Of a DNA stretch of 64,000 bases, positions 51,752 to 59,707 are shown piece after piece. Below the pieces are notes generated by a model that worked only from the letters and a program-made list of their open reading frames with translations, was not told where the DNA came from and made no database searches. The stretch comes from Microtetraspora sp. NBRC 16547. Lineage in GTDB: Bacteria; Actinomycetota; Actinomycetes; Streptosporangiales; Streptosporangiaceae. Position numbers and translations under genes: made by a program. Position 1 is the first letter of the stretch, and each line of letters begins with the position of its first letter. The stretch covers positions 62,001 through 126,000 of the forward strand of contig NZ_BSSE01000001.1 in assembly GCF_030268965.1 (NCBI RefSeq), in the 5' to 3' direction.

Positions 51752-52999
51752 TCAGGACCCGGCGCGCCAGGAATGGAGGTAGTCCTCCTGCTCCACGGTG
51801 AGCTCGTCGATCGCGATCCCCGTCGCCGCGAGCTTGAGCCTGGCCACCTCGGCATCGATGTCGGCGGGGACGTCGTACACGCCGGGCGGCAGCCGTACGG
51901 ACTCGGTGGCGAGCCAGGCGACGGCGAGTGCCTGGGCGGAGAAGGACATGTCCATGACAGCGGCCGGATGCCCCTCGGCCGCGGTCAGATTGACGAGGCG
52001 GCCCTCGGCGAGGAGGAGGAGCCGCCTGCCGTCCGCCAGGACGTACTCATCCACGTTGGGGCGGACCCCGAAATTCACCGACTCCGCCAGACCTTCCAGG
52101 GCGCGAACGTCGATCTCGACGTCGAAGTGCCCCGCGTTGGCCAGGATGACGCCGTCCTTCATCACGGCCAGGTGCTCGCCCCGGATGACGTCGCGGTTGC
52201 CCGTGACAGTGACGAACACGTCGCCCACCCGTGCGGCCTGCCCCATCGGCAGGACCTCGTAGCCCTGGAGCGCGGCGTCGAGCGCCTTCACCGGGTCGAT
52301 CTCGGTCACGATCACCCGCGCGCCGAGGCCCTTGGCGCGTTCGGCCACACCGCGACCGCAGAACCCGAACCCCGCGACGACGACGGTGCGACCCGCGAGC
52401 AGCGCGTTCGTGGCGCGCATGATGCCGTCGAGCGTGGACTGCCCGGTGCCGTACCTGTTGTCGAACATGCGCTTGGTCCGCGTGTCGTTGACCGCGACCA
52501 CGGGGAACTTCAGCGCGCCCTCCGCGGCCATCTGGCGCAGCCGGATGATCCCGGTCGTGGTCTCCTCGCAGCCGCCCGCCACCGACAGGTCGGGACGCTC
52601 GGTGTGCAGGATGTTGACCAGGTCGCATCCGTCGTCGAGCACGATGTCCGGCGAGATGTCCAGCGCCTGATGGATGTGCCGGTAGTAGGTCTCCATGTCC
52701 ACGCCGGCCCGGGCGTGCACCGCGATGCCGTACACGCCGAGCGCGGCGGCGACGTCGTCCTGGGTGGACAGCGGGTTCGAGGCGGCCAGCGCGATCTCCG
52801 CGCCGCCCGCCCTGAGCGCGCCCATCAGGACGGCCGTCTCCGCCGTCACGTGCAGGCACGCGGCGACCCGCAGGCCGTCCAGGGGCCTCTCGGCGGCGAA
52901 GCGCGCGGCGATCGCGGTGAGCACCGGCATCGACCGCCGTGCCCACCCGATCCGCCGCTCGCCCGCCTCGGTCAGTTCCGCCAGATCGCGCGCCGTCAT
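51752..52999 (-). CDS. Short, archaeal/Thermotoga-type S-adenosylhomocysteine hydrolase homologue
   Basis: A 415-residue homologue of SAH hydrolase. The NAD-binding Rossmann core VVVAGFGFCGRGVAERAKGLG is intact, as are VTEIDPVKALDAA, DDGCDLVN and KFPVVAVNDTRTKRMFDNRYGTGQS. It lacks the roughly 40-residue insertion of the canonical enzyme and the C-terminal K-x(n)-Y tail that reaches into the partner subunit; it ends in EQEDYLHSWRAGS, as archaeal forms do. The purine-binding motif reads HVTAET rather than HMTIQT. In some archaeal homologues this Q-to-E change goes with use of S-inosylhomocysteine; that specificity is inference here. It lies 37 bases after the canonical ahcY and is probably co-transcribed. 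Confidence 0.9.
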   Translation of the reverse strand: MTARDLAELTEAGERRIGWARRSMPVLTAIAARFAAERPLDGLRVAACLHVTAETAVLMGALRAGGAEIALAASNPLSTQDDVAAALGVYGIAVHARAGVDMETYYRHIHQALDISPDIVLDDGCDLVNILHTERPDLSVAGGCEETTTGIIRLRQMAAEGALKFPVVAVNDTRTKRMFDNRYGTGQSTLDGIMRATNALLAGRTVVVAGFGFCGRGVAERAKGLGARVIVTEIDPVKALDAALQGYEVLPMGQAARVGDVFVTVTGNRDVIRGEHLAVMKDGVILANAGHFDVEIDVRALEGLAESVNFGVRPNVDEYVLADGRRLLLLAEGRLVNLTAAEGHPAAVMDMSFSAQALAVAWLATESVRLPPGVYDVPADIDAEVARLKLAATGIAIDELTVEQEDYLHSWRAGS

Positions 53000-53036
53000 G
53001 GTTCCCGCCCGGTGACGCTTTCGGCCGGTGTCCCGG

Positions 53037-54464
53037 TCAGTAGCGGTAGTGGTCCGGCTTGTACGGACCCTCGACGTCGACGCCGATGTACTCGGCCTGC
53101 TTCTTCGTCAGCTTGGTCAGCTTGACGCCGAGAGCGTCGAGGTGGAGCCGGGCCACCTTCTCGTCCAGGTGCTTGGGCAGGACGTAGACGCCGATCGGGT
53201 ACTCGGCGGTCTTGGTGAACAGCTCGATCTGCGCGATCACCTGGTTGGTGAACGAGTTCGACATCACGAAGGACGGGTGGCCCGTCGCGCAGCCCAGGTT
53301 CATCAGGCGGCCCTCGGCGAGCACGATGATCGAGCGACCGTCGGGGAAGACCCACTCGTCGACCTGCGGCTTGATGTTGTTCTTGACGATGCCGGGGATG
53401 CGGCCCAGCCCGGCCATGTCGATCTCGTTGTCGAAGTGGCCGATGTTGGACACGATCGCCTGGTGCTTCATCTGCGACATGTGCTCGGCGGTGATGATGC
53501 CGAAGTTGCCGGTCGTCGTGACGAAGATGTCCGCGATGCCGACGACGTCCTCCAGCGTGGTCACCTGGAAGCCGTCCATGGCCGCCTGCAGCGCGCAGAT
53601 CGGGTCGATCTCGGTGACGATCACGCGGGCGCCCTGGCCGCGCAGCGCGTCGGCGCAGCCCTTGCCCACGTCGCCGTAGCCGCAGACCACGGCCACCTTG
53701 CCGCCGATCAGCACGTCGGTGGAGCGGTTGAGACCGTCGATGACCGAGTGGCGGCAGCCGTACTTGTTGTCGAACTTCGACTTGGTGACCGAGTCGTTGA
53801 CGTTGATCGCCGGGAAGAGGAGCTGACCCGACTTGTGCATCTCGTACAGGCGGTGCACGCCGGTGGTGGTCTCCTCGGTGACGCCCTTGATCCCCTCGGC
53901 GATCCGGGTCCAGCGCTTGTCGCCGGAGACCGTACGACGGAGCGTGTCGAGGATGATGCCCCACTCCTCGGGGTCGTCCTCAGCGGCGGCCGGCACGGCG
54001 CCCGCCTGCTCGAACTCGGCGCCCTTGTGGACCAGGAGCGTGGCGTCGCCGCCGTCGTCGAGGATCATGTTCGGGCCGGAGCCGTCGGGCCACGCGAGCG
54101 CCTGCTCGGTGCACCACCAGTACTCCTCCAGGGTCTCGCCCTTCCAGGCGAAGACCGGCACGCCGGACGGGTTGTCGACAGTGCCCTCGGGACCGACGAC
54201 GACCGCGGCGGCGGCGTGGTCCTGCGTGGAGAAGATGTTGCAGCTCACCCAGCGCACGTCGGCGCCGAGCGCGACCAGCGTCTCGATGAGCACGGCCGTC
54301 TGGATCGTCATGTGCAGCGAGCCCATGATCTTCGCGCCCTTGAGCGGCTGGGCGGCGGCGTACTCCCTGCGGGTCGCCATCAGCCCGGGCATCTCGTGCT
54401 CAGCGAGTCGGATCTCCTTGCGGCCGAACTCCGCAAGTGAAAGGTCGGCGACCTTGAAGTCCAT
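53037..54464 (-). CDS. ahcY: Adenosylhomocysteinase, canonical bacterial type
   Basis: The 475-residue enzyme splits S-adenosylhomocysteine into adenosine and homocysteine, removing the inhibitor left by methyltransferases. It has the [10 protein letters not shown] substrate motif near residue 55, [19 protein letters not shown] near 220, the NAD fold [20 protein letters not shown] near 250, the bacterial insertion at about 140-185, and the C-terminal PYKPDHYRY whose Lys and Tyr complete the neighbouring NAD site. It corresponds to sahH of M. tuberculosis, also near mtrA. The upstream 200 bases show no recognisable riboswitch. Confidence 0.98.
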   Translation of the reverse strand: MDFKVADLSLAEFGRKEIRLAEHEMPGLMATRREYAAAQPLKGAKIMGSLHMTIQTAVLIETLVALGADVRWVSCNIFSTQDHAAAAVVVGPEGTVDNPSGVPVFAWKGETLEEYWWCTEQALAWPDGSGPNMILDDGGDATLLVHKGAEFEQAGAVPAAAEDDPEEWGIILDTLRRTVSGDKRWTRIAEGIKGVTEETTTGVHRLYEMHKSGQLLFPAINVNDSVTKSKFDNKYGCRHSVIDGLNRSTDVLIGGKVAVVCGYGDVGKGCADALRGQGARVIVTEIDPICALQAAMDGFQVTTLEDVVGIADIFVTTTGNFGIITAEHMSQMKHQAIVSNIGHFDNEIDMAGLGRIPGIVKNNIKPQVDEWVFPDGRSIIVLAEGRLMNLGCATGHPSFVMSNSFTNQVIAQIELFTKTAEYPIGVYVLPKHLDEKVARLHLDALGVKLTKLTKKQAEYIGVDVEGPYKPDHYRY

Positions 54465-54665
54465 GTGTGTCCCTCCGTATCAGTCGCCTGCGAGTTTAGG
54501 CGTCCCGCGCGGCACGACGCACGCCGAGAGGTGCGAACCTGACACAAGAATGTAAGGTTCACGCCTCCAGGGCTGCCAAAGGGCCGTCGCGGTGTCTACC
54601 GTTGCCAAGGGGACGTCGCGCGACGGGGCGTCGCCGGGAGTACTGGGAACGGAGCGGGGAGCCCG

Positions 54666-54998
54666 ATGCGGATCACTGAGGCGGCCAAGCAGCTCGGCAT
54701 GTCGCCCCGCATGCTGCGGTACAGGGAGGCGCTGGGCCTGCTGCCGCCCGTTCGCGACCGGGGCGCGCACCGCAGGTTCGGCCCCGAGGAACTGGAGGCC
54801 GTCGGCCAGGCCATGGAGTTGGAGCGCCGGTTCGACGTCTCCCCCGCCGAGCTGGCCTTCGCCCTCCGCGCGCTGTCCGACCCCTCGGTGGCCCAGGCCG
54901 TACGCGAACTGGGCGTGCGGATCGGCCGCATCCAGGCCCCCCGCAGGGCGCTCGACTTCGAGAAGGAGAAGGCCCTGCGGTTGCTCAGGAACCGCTGA
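54666..54998 (+). CDS. MerR-family regulator, short
   Basis: A 110-residue protein with a MerR winged helix (MRITEAAKQLGMSPRMLRYR, then EALGLLPPVRDRGAHRRFGP) and a short coiled region, but no long dimer helix with an effector domain. A GGGGAG precedes the ATG. It is divergent from ahcY; no operator with the typical 19-base MerR spacing was found. No metal-binding cysteines are present, so it is not a metal sensor of the classic type. Confidence 0.88.
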   Translation: MRITEAAKQLGMSPRMLRYREALGLLPPVRDRGAHRRFGPEELEAVGQAMELERRFDVSPAELAFALRALSDPSVAQAVRELGVRIGRIQAPRRALDFEKEKALRLLRNR

Positions 54999-55027
54999 CG
55001 TTCCCGGCACGACTCCCAGTGCCGTGA

Positions 55028-55220
55028 CCGGCAAGGTTTGCCTGGAAGGAGCGGTGTCCAGGGTGGTGCATCGCAAGGCGAAGGAGGAGGTCGTAGCGGA
55101 GCCTACGGCCGACATTCCCGGGCCCCGCGGAAAGTCCGAGCTTGCGAGGAGTTTTCGTGGGTGGGGCGACAACGCGGCGAGGTGCCGCCCTGGGCGACGC
55201 GACGGGGCAAAGATTGCCGG
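55028..55220. mobile_element. MITE-like element with imperfect terminal inverted repeats
   Basis: A 193-base non-coding element filling most of the gap 54999-55332. The ends CCGGCAAGGTTTGCC (55028) and, on the other strand, CCGGCAATCTTTGCC (55220) match at 13 of 15 positions, and a subterminal block CCAGGG(T/C)GG also pairs. Each end is itself a small palindrome of GGCAA and TTGCC. Inside is a hairpin GTCGTAG/CTACGGC. No transposase and no clear target duplication are seen. The pattern suits a dispersed non-autonomous element or a structured RNA. Confidence 0.6.
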
Positions 55221-55332
55221 GAGGGGCACCAGCACCCAGGAAGGTCTGCCCGCGGCACAGGCGGCTCGGAAGGCCCGAGTTCGCTCGAAAGAGTGACGAC
55301 ACCGTGTCCCGACCACCGCGACAATTCCTGCC

Positions 55333-56535
55333 ATGGATCTCACCGCGAAGTTCGACCAGGCCGAGCGCAAGGTGGCGGGCCTCGATCTCAGAAGGATCAT
55401 CGAGTCGCCCTTCCTGGACATCGCCGTCGGCGTCGGCCTCTTCCTCCTCGCGCTGGACCAGCTCGGGGCGTTCGACGGCTACCTCAGCCTCCTCGGGACG
55501 CTCTCCGCCGGGCTCGCCACCCTGCCACAGATCTTCCGCCGCCGGATGCCCCTCGTGGTCGTGGGCCTGACCGCTCTCGGCGCGCTCGGTCTGCTGCTCT
55601 CTGTAGGTGGCAACCTCTTCGGCCTGAGTCACCCGGTCTACGCGTCGGGGCTGCTGTCCGCCTACACGATCTTCCGCCACGTGAGCCGAGGGGCCTCCTG
55701 GCTCCTCTGCGGTGTCACGATCTGCGGTGTCGCGATCGTCCCCGTCCTCCTCGGCGTCTGGTCCCGCTTCCCCTTCGCGATGCCTTTCGTCCTGACCACG
55801 GCTGCCGCACTGGCCGCCGCGGCGTTCCTCGCCGACGTACGGCGCAGCCGGACCGAGATACGGCAGGTCCGGGCAGACAACGTGGAGGCACTTCGCGAGC
55901 AGGCCGCCATGGGCGAGCGGGCCAGGATCGCCCGCGAGATGCACGACGTCGTGGCCCACTCGATCTCGTTGATCGCGGTACGGGCCGAGGCCGCGCCGTA
56001 CACCCTCAAGGACCTGCCCGACCCGGTCAAGGCCGAGTTCGCCGAGATCGCCACGGCGGCGCGAGAGACGCTGGGCGAGATGCGCAGGCTGCTCGGCGTG
56101 CTGCGGGCCGACAGCGGCGCGGAGACCGCTCTCGATCCACAACCGGGGCTGGAGCGGGTGCGCGAGCTCATCGAACGGCACGGCGGCGAGGTGGACCTCG
56201 ACATCGTCGGCGAGGAGCGGCCGCTGCCGCAGGCGGTGGACGTCTCGGCCTACCGGATCATCCAGGAGTGCCTCGCCAACGCCCGCACCCACGCTCCGGG
56301 CTCCCGGGTCTCCATCGAGCTGGCCTACCAGCCGAACCTGCTGGCCATCAGGGTGGCCGACAACGGTCCCGGCCCGGCACAGGCGGGGTCGCCGAACGAT
56401 CCGGCGCAAGGCGACGTGGGCGGGCACGGCCTGATCGGGATGCGGGAGCGCGCCCTCGCACTCGACGGCTGGTTCAGCGCCGAGCCGGGGCCGAACGGCG
56501 GCTTCATCGTCCGGGCGGGACTGCCGACGGAATGA
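55333..56535 (+). CDS. DesK-type sensor histidine kinase
   Basis: The 400-residue kinase has about five membrane segments (residues 25-165) with no large outside loop, then a HisKA_3 domain with the phosphorylated His in IAREMHDVVAHSISLIAVRA near 208 and a HATPase with DNGPGP and GGHGLIGMRERA. It pairs with the response regulator downstream, whose start overlaps by ATGA. Such kinases often respond to membrane or antibiotic stress; no target genes such as an ABC exporter are next to it. Confidence 0.94.
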   Translation: MDLTAKFDQAERKVAGLDLRRIIESPFLDIAVGVGLFLLALDQLGAFDGYLSLLGTLSAGLATLPQIFRRRMPLVVVGLTALGALGLLLSVGGNLFGLSHPVYASGLLSAYTIFRHVSRGASWLLCGVTICGVAIVPVLLGVWSRFPFAMPFVLTTAAALAAAAFLADVRRSRTEIRQVRADNVEALREQAAMGERARIAREMHDVVAHSISLIAVRAEAAPYTLKDLPDPVKAEFAEIATAARETLGEMRRLLGVLRADSGAETALDPQPGLERVRELIERHGGEVDLDIVGEERPLPQAVDVSAYRIIQECLANARTHAPGSRVSIELAYQPNLLAIRVADNGPGPAQAGSPNDPAQGDVGGHGLIGMRERALALDGWFSAEPGPNGGFIVRAGLPTE

Positions 56536-57242
56536 CCGACCACCTGACCGACCACCCGACCGACCACCCGACCAGCCCCGCGACCACGGTCATCGTCGCC
56601 GACGACCAGCCCGTGGTACGGCGCGCGTTCGCCGCGATACTCGACGCCCAGCCGGACATCACCGTGGCCGGAACCGCCGCCGACGGAGCGGAGGCGGTGC
56701 GACTGGCCCGCGAGACACGGCCGGACGTCGCGCTGGTGGACATCCGGATGCCGGGAATGGACGGCATCGAGGCGGTCCGGCGCATGGTCGCCGACCTCCC
56801 CACCCGGCCCATCATGATCACTACGTTCGATCTTGACGACTACGTCTACGACGCGCTCGCGGCGGGGGCCAGCGGGTTCCTGCTCAAGGACGTCACGGCC
56901 GCCTCCCTCGTGGAGGCGGTCCGGGTCGTCGCCCGGGGGGAGGCCCTGCTGGCGCCCAAGGTGACCCGGCGGCTGATCGCCGAGTTCGCGCGGCAGCGCC
57001 GCAGGCCCGCCAGATCGGAGAGTACGCCGCTGACACCACGGGAGTCGGACGTGCTGTCGCTGATCGCTCGCGGCATGTCGAACGCCGAGATCGCCGCCCG
57101 GCTCGTGGTGTCAGAACACACCGTGAAGACCCATGTGGCCCGCCTGCTGGCGAAGCTGGGACTCCGCGACCGCACCCAGGCGGTCGTCTACGCGTATGAG
57201 ACGGGCCTGGTCCAGGCCGGATCACGCGACTCCCCGGCGTGA
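56532..57242 (+). CDS. NarL-family response regulator
   Basis: The 236-residue regulator has an unusual N-terminal run of TDH(P/L) repeats (residues 2-14), then the receiver (VADDQPVV, Asp in VALVDIRMPGMDGIEAVRR near 70, Lys in LLKDV) and a LuxR helix-turn-helix (LTPRESDVLSLIARGMSNAE). ATG at 56532 overlaps the kinase stop. It is the closest match in this window to the regulator remnant at 12752-13072. Confidence 0.94.
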   Translation: MTDHLTDHPTDHPTSPATTVIVADDQPVVRRAFAAILDAQPDITVAGTAADGAEAVRLARETRPDVALVDIRMPGMDGIEAVRRMVADLPTRPIMITTFDLDDYVYDALAAGASGFLLKDVTAASLVEAVRVVARGEALLAPKVTRRLIAEFARQRRRPARSESTPLTPRESDVLSLIARGMSNAEIAARLVVSEHTVKTHVARLLAKLGLRDRTQAVVYAYETGLVQAGSRDSPA

Positions 57243-57256
57243 ACGGTCGACCCAGG

Positions 57257-57373
57257 TCACCGGAGCACCTCAGGAGCGGCAGAGGCCGGGTCGGCTCACT
57301 GGAGCACCGCGGGAGCCGCAGAGGCCGGGTCAGCTCACCGGAGCGCCCTTGGAGCGGTAGAGGTCAGGCTCCA
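57257..57373. repeat. 39-base tandem repeat, third copy inside the cation exporter gene
   Basis: Three imperfect units of 39 bases start at 57257, 57296 and 57335, each beginning TCAC(C/T)GGAGC. The third overlaps the last 13 codons of the cation exporter gene, so the end of that gene seems to have been copied twice into the gap. Confidence 0.75.
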
Positions 57374-58259
57374 GGTAGATGACCCGGGCCATCGGCACCG
57401 CCTCGCGGATGCGCCGCTCGGCCTCGTCGATCCCCTGGGCGACCTGCGCCGCCGTGTCGTCGTGCGCGACGGCGATCTTCGCCGCGACCAGGAGCTCCTC
57501 GGGGCCGAGGTGCAGCGTCCGCATGTGGATGACCCTGGTGACCTCCGGGGCGCCCTCGAGCGCCGCGCAGATCTGCTCCTCGACCTCGGGGGCCGCGCTC
57601 TCGCCGATCAGCAGCGACTTGGTCTCCAGCGCCAGGACGACCGCGATGGTGGCCAGCAGGACGCCGATCATCAGCGTGCCGACGCCGTCCCAGACGCCGT
57701 TCCCGGTGACCACGGCCATCGCCACGCCGAACAGCGCGAAGACCAGACCGAGGAGCGCGCCGAGGTCCTCCAGGAGGACGACGGGCAGCTCGGGCGCCTT
57801 CGCCCTGCGGACGAACGAGAACCACGAGTGGTCACCCTTGAGGTGGCGCGACTCCTTGATGGCCGTACGGAACGAGAACCCCTCGGCGATGATCGCGAAG
57901 ACGAGCACCGCGAAGGCCCACTGGGGCGACTCCACCGGATGCGGGTCGGAGATCTTGTGCCAGCCCTCGTATAGAGAGAACAGGGCGCCGACGGTGAACA
58001 GCACGACCGCGACGACGAAGGCGTAGAAATAACGCTCGCGCCCGAACCCGAACGGATGCGTCCGCGTCCGGGCCCGCTCCGCCCGCTTGCCGCCGATCAG
58101 CAGCAACGCCTGGTTGCCCGAGTCGGCCACCGAGTGGACCGACTCGGCGAGCATGGAGGACGATCCCGTGAACACGAACGCCACGAACTTCGACACCGCG
58201 ATCGCCAGGTTGGCGCTCAACGCCGCGACGATCGCCTTGGTACCGCCACCCGCGCTCAC
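57330..58259 (-). CDS. Cation diffusion facilitator (CDF) family exporter
   Basis: The 309-residue transporter has six membrane segments. The metal-site residues are visible in SMLAESVHSVADSGNQ (segment 2) and in LLEDLGALLGLVFALFG (segment 5), and the C-terminal cytoplasmic domain (about 205-305) ends YLEPDLYRSKGAPVS. CDF proteins export Zn, Mn, Fe or Co by proton exchange; here the site has E..H..D plus E-D, unlike the H-D pair of most zinc exporters, so the metal is unclear. The C-terminus lies in a tandem repeat. Confidence 0.92.
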   Translation of the reverse strand: MSAGGGTKAIVAALSANLAIAVSKFVAFVFTGSSSMLAESVHSVADSGNQALLLIGGKRAERARTRTHPFGFGRERYFYAFVVAVVLFTVGALFSLYEGWHKISDPHPVESPQWAFAVLVFAIIAEGFSFRTAIKESRHLKGDHSWFSFVRRAKAPELPVVLLEDLGALLGLVFALFGVAMAVVTGNGVWDGVGTLMIGVLLATIAVVLALETKSLLIGESAAPEVEEQICAALEGAPEVTRVIHMRTLHLGPEELLVAAKIAVAHDDTAAQVAQGIDEAERRIREAVPMARVIYLEPDLYRSKGAPVS

Positions 58260-58292
58260 AGAAGTCTCCTCACGAATCGACCAGAACGGATC

Positions 58293-59450
58293 CTATTGGG
58301 AGATCCTGGCCCGAAGTTCAGTGATGGCCGACATGGGCGCGGGATCGAGACCATAGCCCAGAGCCAGATAGACGCTGGCGAAATCACCCAGGCAGATCAG
58401 CGTGGCCAGCCGCTCGAACGGGTGGTCCCCCTCGGACGCGACCTCCGAGACCGGGACGCCACGGTCCTGCGCGAGCCGTACGGCGGCCTGGCGGCGCTCG
58501 GCCACCTGCGGGTGCTCGTCGGTGTCGCGCAGCACGAACAGCCGGAGCCGCGCCTGCGGCCCGGACGACTCGTCGTCCGCGAAATCGTGGAAGATGTCCC
58601 GAACGGCGAGGGGACCGTCGAAAACGCCCGCCTGGTTGTGGGCGGCCTCCGGAAGTTCTCCCCAGACGGCGGGATATCCGGCGTGCTCGGCGAGCCGTCC
58701 CGCCAGCCGGTGCGCCGCCACGGCCGCGAGCGGTGAGGAACCCCAGATCACCGGGATGCCGTCCGCGAGCTCCATGGCGAGCGTCTTGCCGGGGTTGATG
58801 AACGAGTCGCTCGCCGGCCGGCACCGATGCGCGATGTCCTCCAGGCGCGCCGCGGCGGCCTCGAAGACCGGCTCGCCCACATCGGCCAGGCCGAACGCGG
58901 ACGCGGCGACGAGCAGCGGCACCGCGAGGCCCCACATCGTCGCACGCGGCTGGCCCGCCACGGTCGAGATCGGCACGAAAGGCGCTCCGGCCTGCGCCGC
59001 GAGGGCGCTGAGCGGCGTGTCCGGCGGGCCCGCCGCGAGCAGCGTGCATCCGCGGCGCACCGCCTCGGCCCCCACCGCCAGGGCCTCGTCGCCCCGCCCG
59101 GTGAACGACACCACCATGACCAGGTCGGCCGCGCCGACCCAGCCGGGAAGCCGGTAGCCGCGGACGGTCAGGACCGGCACGGGCGTGCCCGGCCCGCAGA
59201 CCGCGTCGAGCACGTCTCCCGCGATCCCGGCGGCGCCCACGCCCGCCACCACCAGCGCCCGCGGCCTGCCCTGGCCGGCCACCGCGGCCGCGCCCGCCTC
59301 CACGGCGGCGCGGTACGCGGTGCGCACCTGAGCGGCGGCGGACGCCACGGTCCGCAACATGCCCGACGGGTCGCCGTCGGACAGGTATGCCTGGTCGTCG
59401 AGCCTGCTCGGGTCGAACCGCGATGTGGGCGATCCGCCGGGCCGGCTCAC
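58293..59450 (-). CDS. SIS-domain phosphosugar isomerase (PGI/PMI-like, Rv3256c-type)
   Basis: The 385-residue protein has two SIS-type halves. GVGAAGIAGDVLDAV binds the sugar phosphate, VVSFTGRGDEALAV is the Ser/Thr loop, and PEAAHNQAGVFDGP is the conserved His-containing segment of bifunctional phosphoglucose/phosphomannose isomerases. It sits after Trm112 and manB, the order found in M. tuberculosis, and probably links fructose-6-P and mannose-6-P for GDP-mannose supply. GTG at 59450 is fixed by GGAGG and by the GTGA overlap with a mini-ORF. Confidence 0.87.
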   Translation of the reverse strand: MSRPGGSPTSRFDPSRLDDQAYLSDGDPSGMLRTVASAAAQVRTAYRAAVEAGAAAVAGQGRPRALVVAGVGAAGIAGDVLDAVCGPGTPVPVLTVRGYRLPGWVGAADLVMVVSFTGRGDEALAVGAEAVRRGCTLLAAGPPDTPLSALAAQAGAPFVPISTVAGQPRATMWGLAVPLLVAASAFGLADVGEPVFEAAAARLEDIAHRCRPASDSFINPGKTLAMELADGIPVIWGSSPLAAVAAHRLAGRLAEHAGYPAVWGELPEAAHNQAGVFDGPLAVRDIFHDFADDESSGPQARLRLFVLRDTDEHPQVAERRQAAVRLAQDRGVPVSEVASEGDHPFERLATLICLGDFASVYLALGYGLDPAPMSAITELRARISQ

Positions 59451-59530
59451 GCCTCCTCCTCGCCCTGCGGCTCGGAGTGGCGTTCGCGAATGGCACCGTG
59501 CCTGTCGGTGCGCTCGCTCCGGTCGCTCAC
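59447..59530 (-). CDS. 27-codon mini-ORF filling the Trm112-isomerase gap
   Basis: GTG at 59530 overlaps the Trm112 stop by GTGA, and the ORF's TGA overlaps the isomerase GTG by GTGA, so the gap is entirely translated. The product opens VSDRSERT and ends GEEEA; the isomerase ribosome binding site lies within it. The opening matches the mini-ORF at 36642-36716 and the first codons at 61646. Whether a stable peptide is made is unknown; it may serve translational coupling. Confidence 0.5.
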   Translation of the reverse strand: MSDRSERTDRHGAIRERHSEPQGEEEA

Positions 59531-59700
59531 GCCTTGCGCGCCTCGTCCACGAGCAGGACCGGGATGTCGTCCCGGACGGGGTACACCAGCCCACACGACT
59601 CGGACGTGCAGGCCAGCTCGTCGGCGTCCGTGGACGCGCGCAGCGGGGACTTGCAGGCCGGGCAGGCAAGGACGTCCAGCAGCCAGTCGTCGATCTTCAA
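59527..59700 (-). CDS. Trm112-family zinc-ribbon protein
   Basis: A 57-residue protein, MKIDDWLLDVLACPACKSPL, then TSESCGLVYPVRDDIPVLLV. Two CxxC-like pairs (Cys13-Cys16 and Cys31/Cys36) make a zinc ribbon of the Trm112/UPF0434 type, which in eukaryotes activates methyltransferases and in bacteria is of less clear use. TTG at 59700 is the only start in frame near AAGGAG, which overlaps the manB end. The gene is small and easy to miss. Confidence 0.88.
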   Translation of the reverse strand: MKIDDWLLDVLACPACKSPLRASTDADELACTSESCGLVYPVRDDIPVLLVDEARKA

Positions 59701-59707
59701 ATCTGTG

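Noticed and set aside
55100-55150. Stretch with GGAAAGTCCGAGC resembling a conserved part of bacterial RNase P RNA
   Set aside because: The other conserved RNase P blocks are absent and the region is bounded by terminal inverted repeats only 193 bases apart, so it is better explained as part of the MITE-like element.
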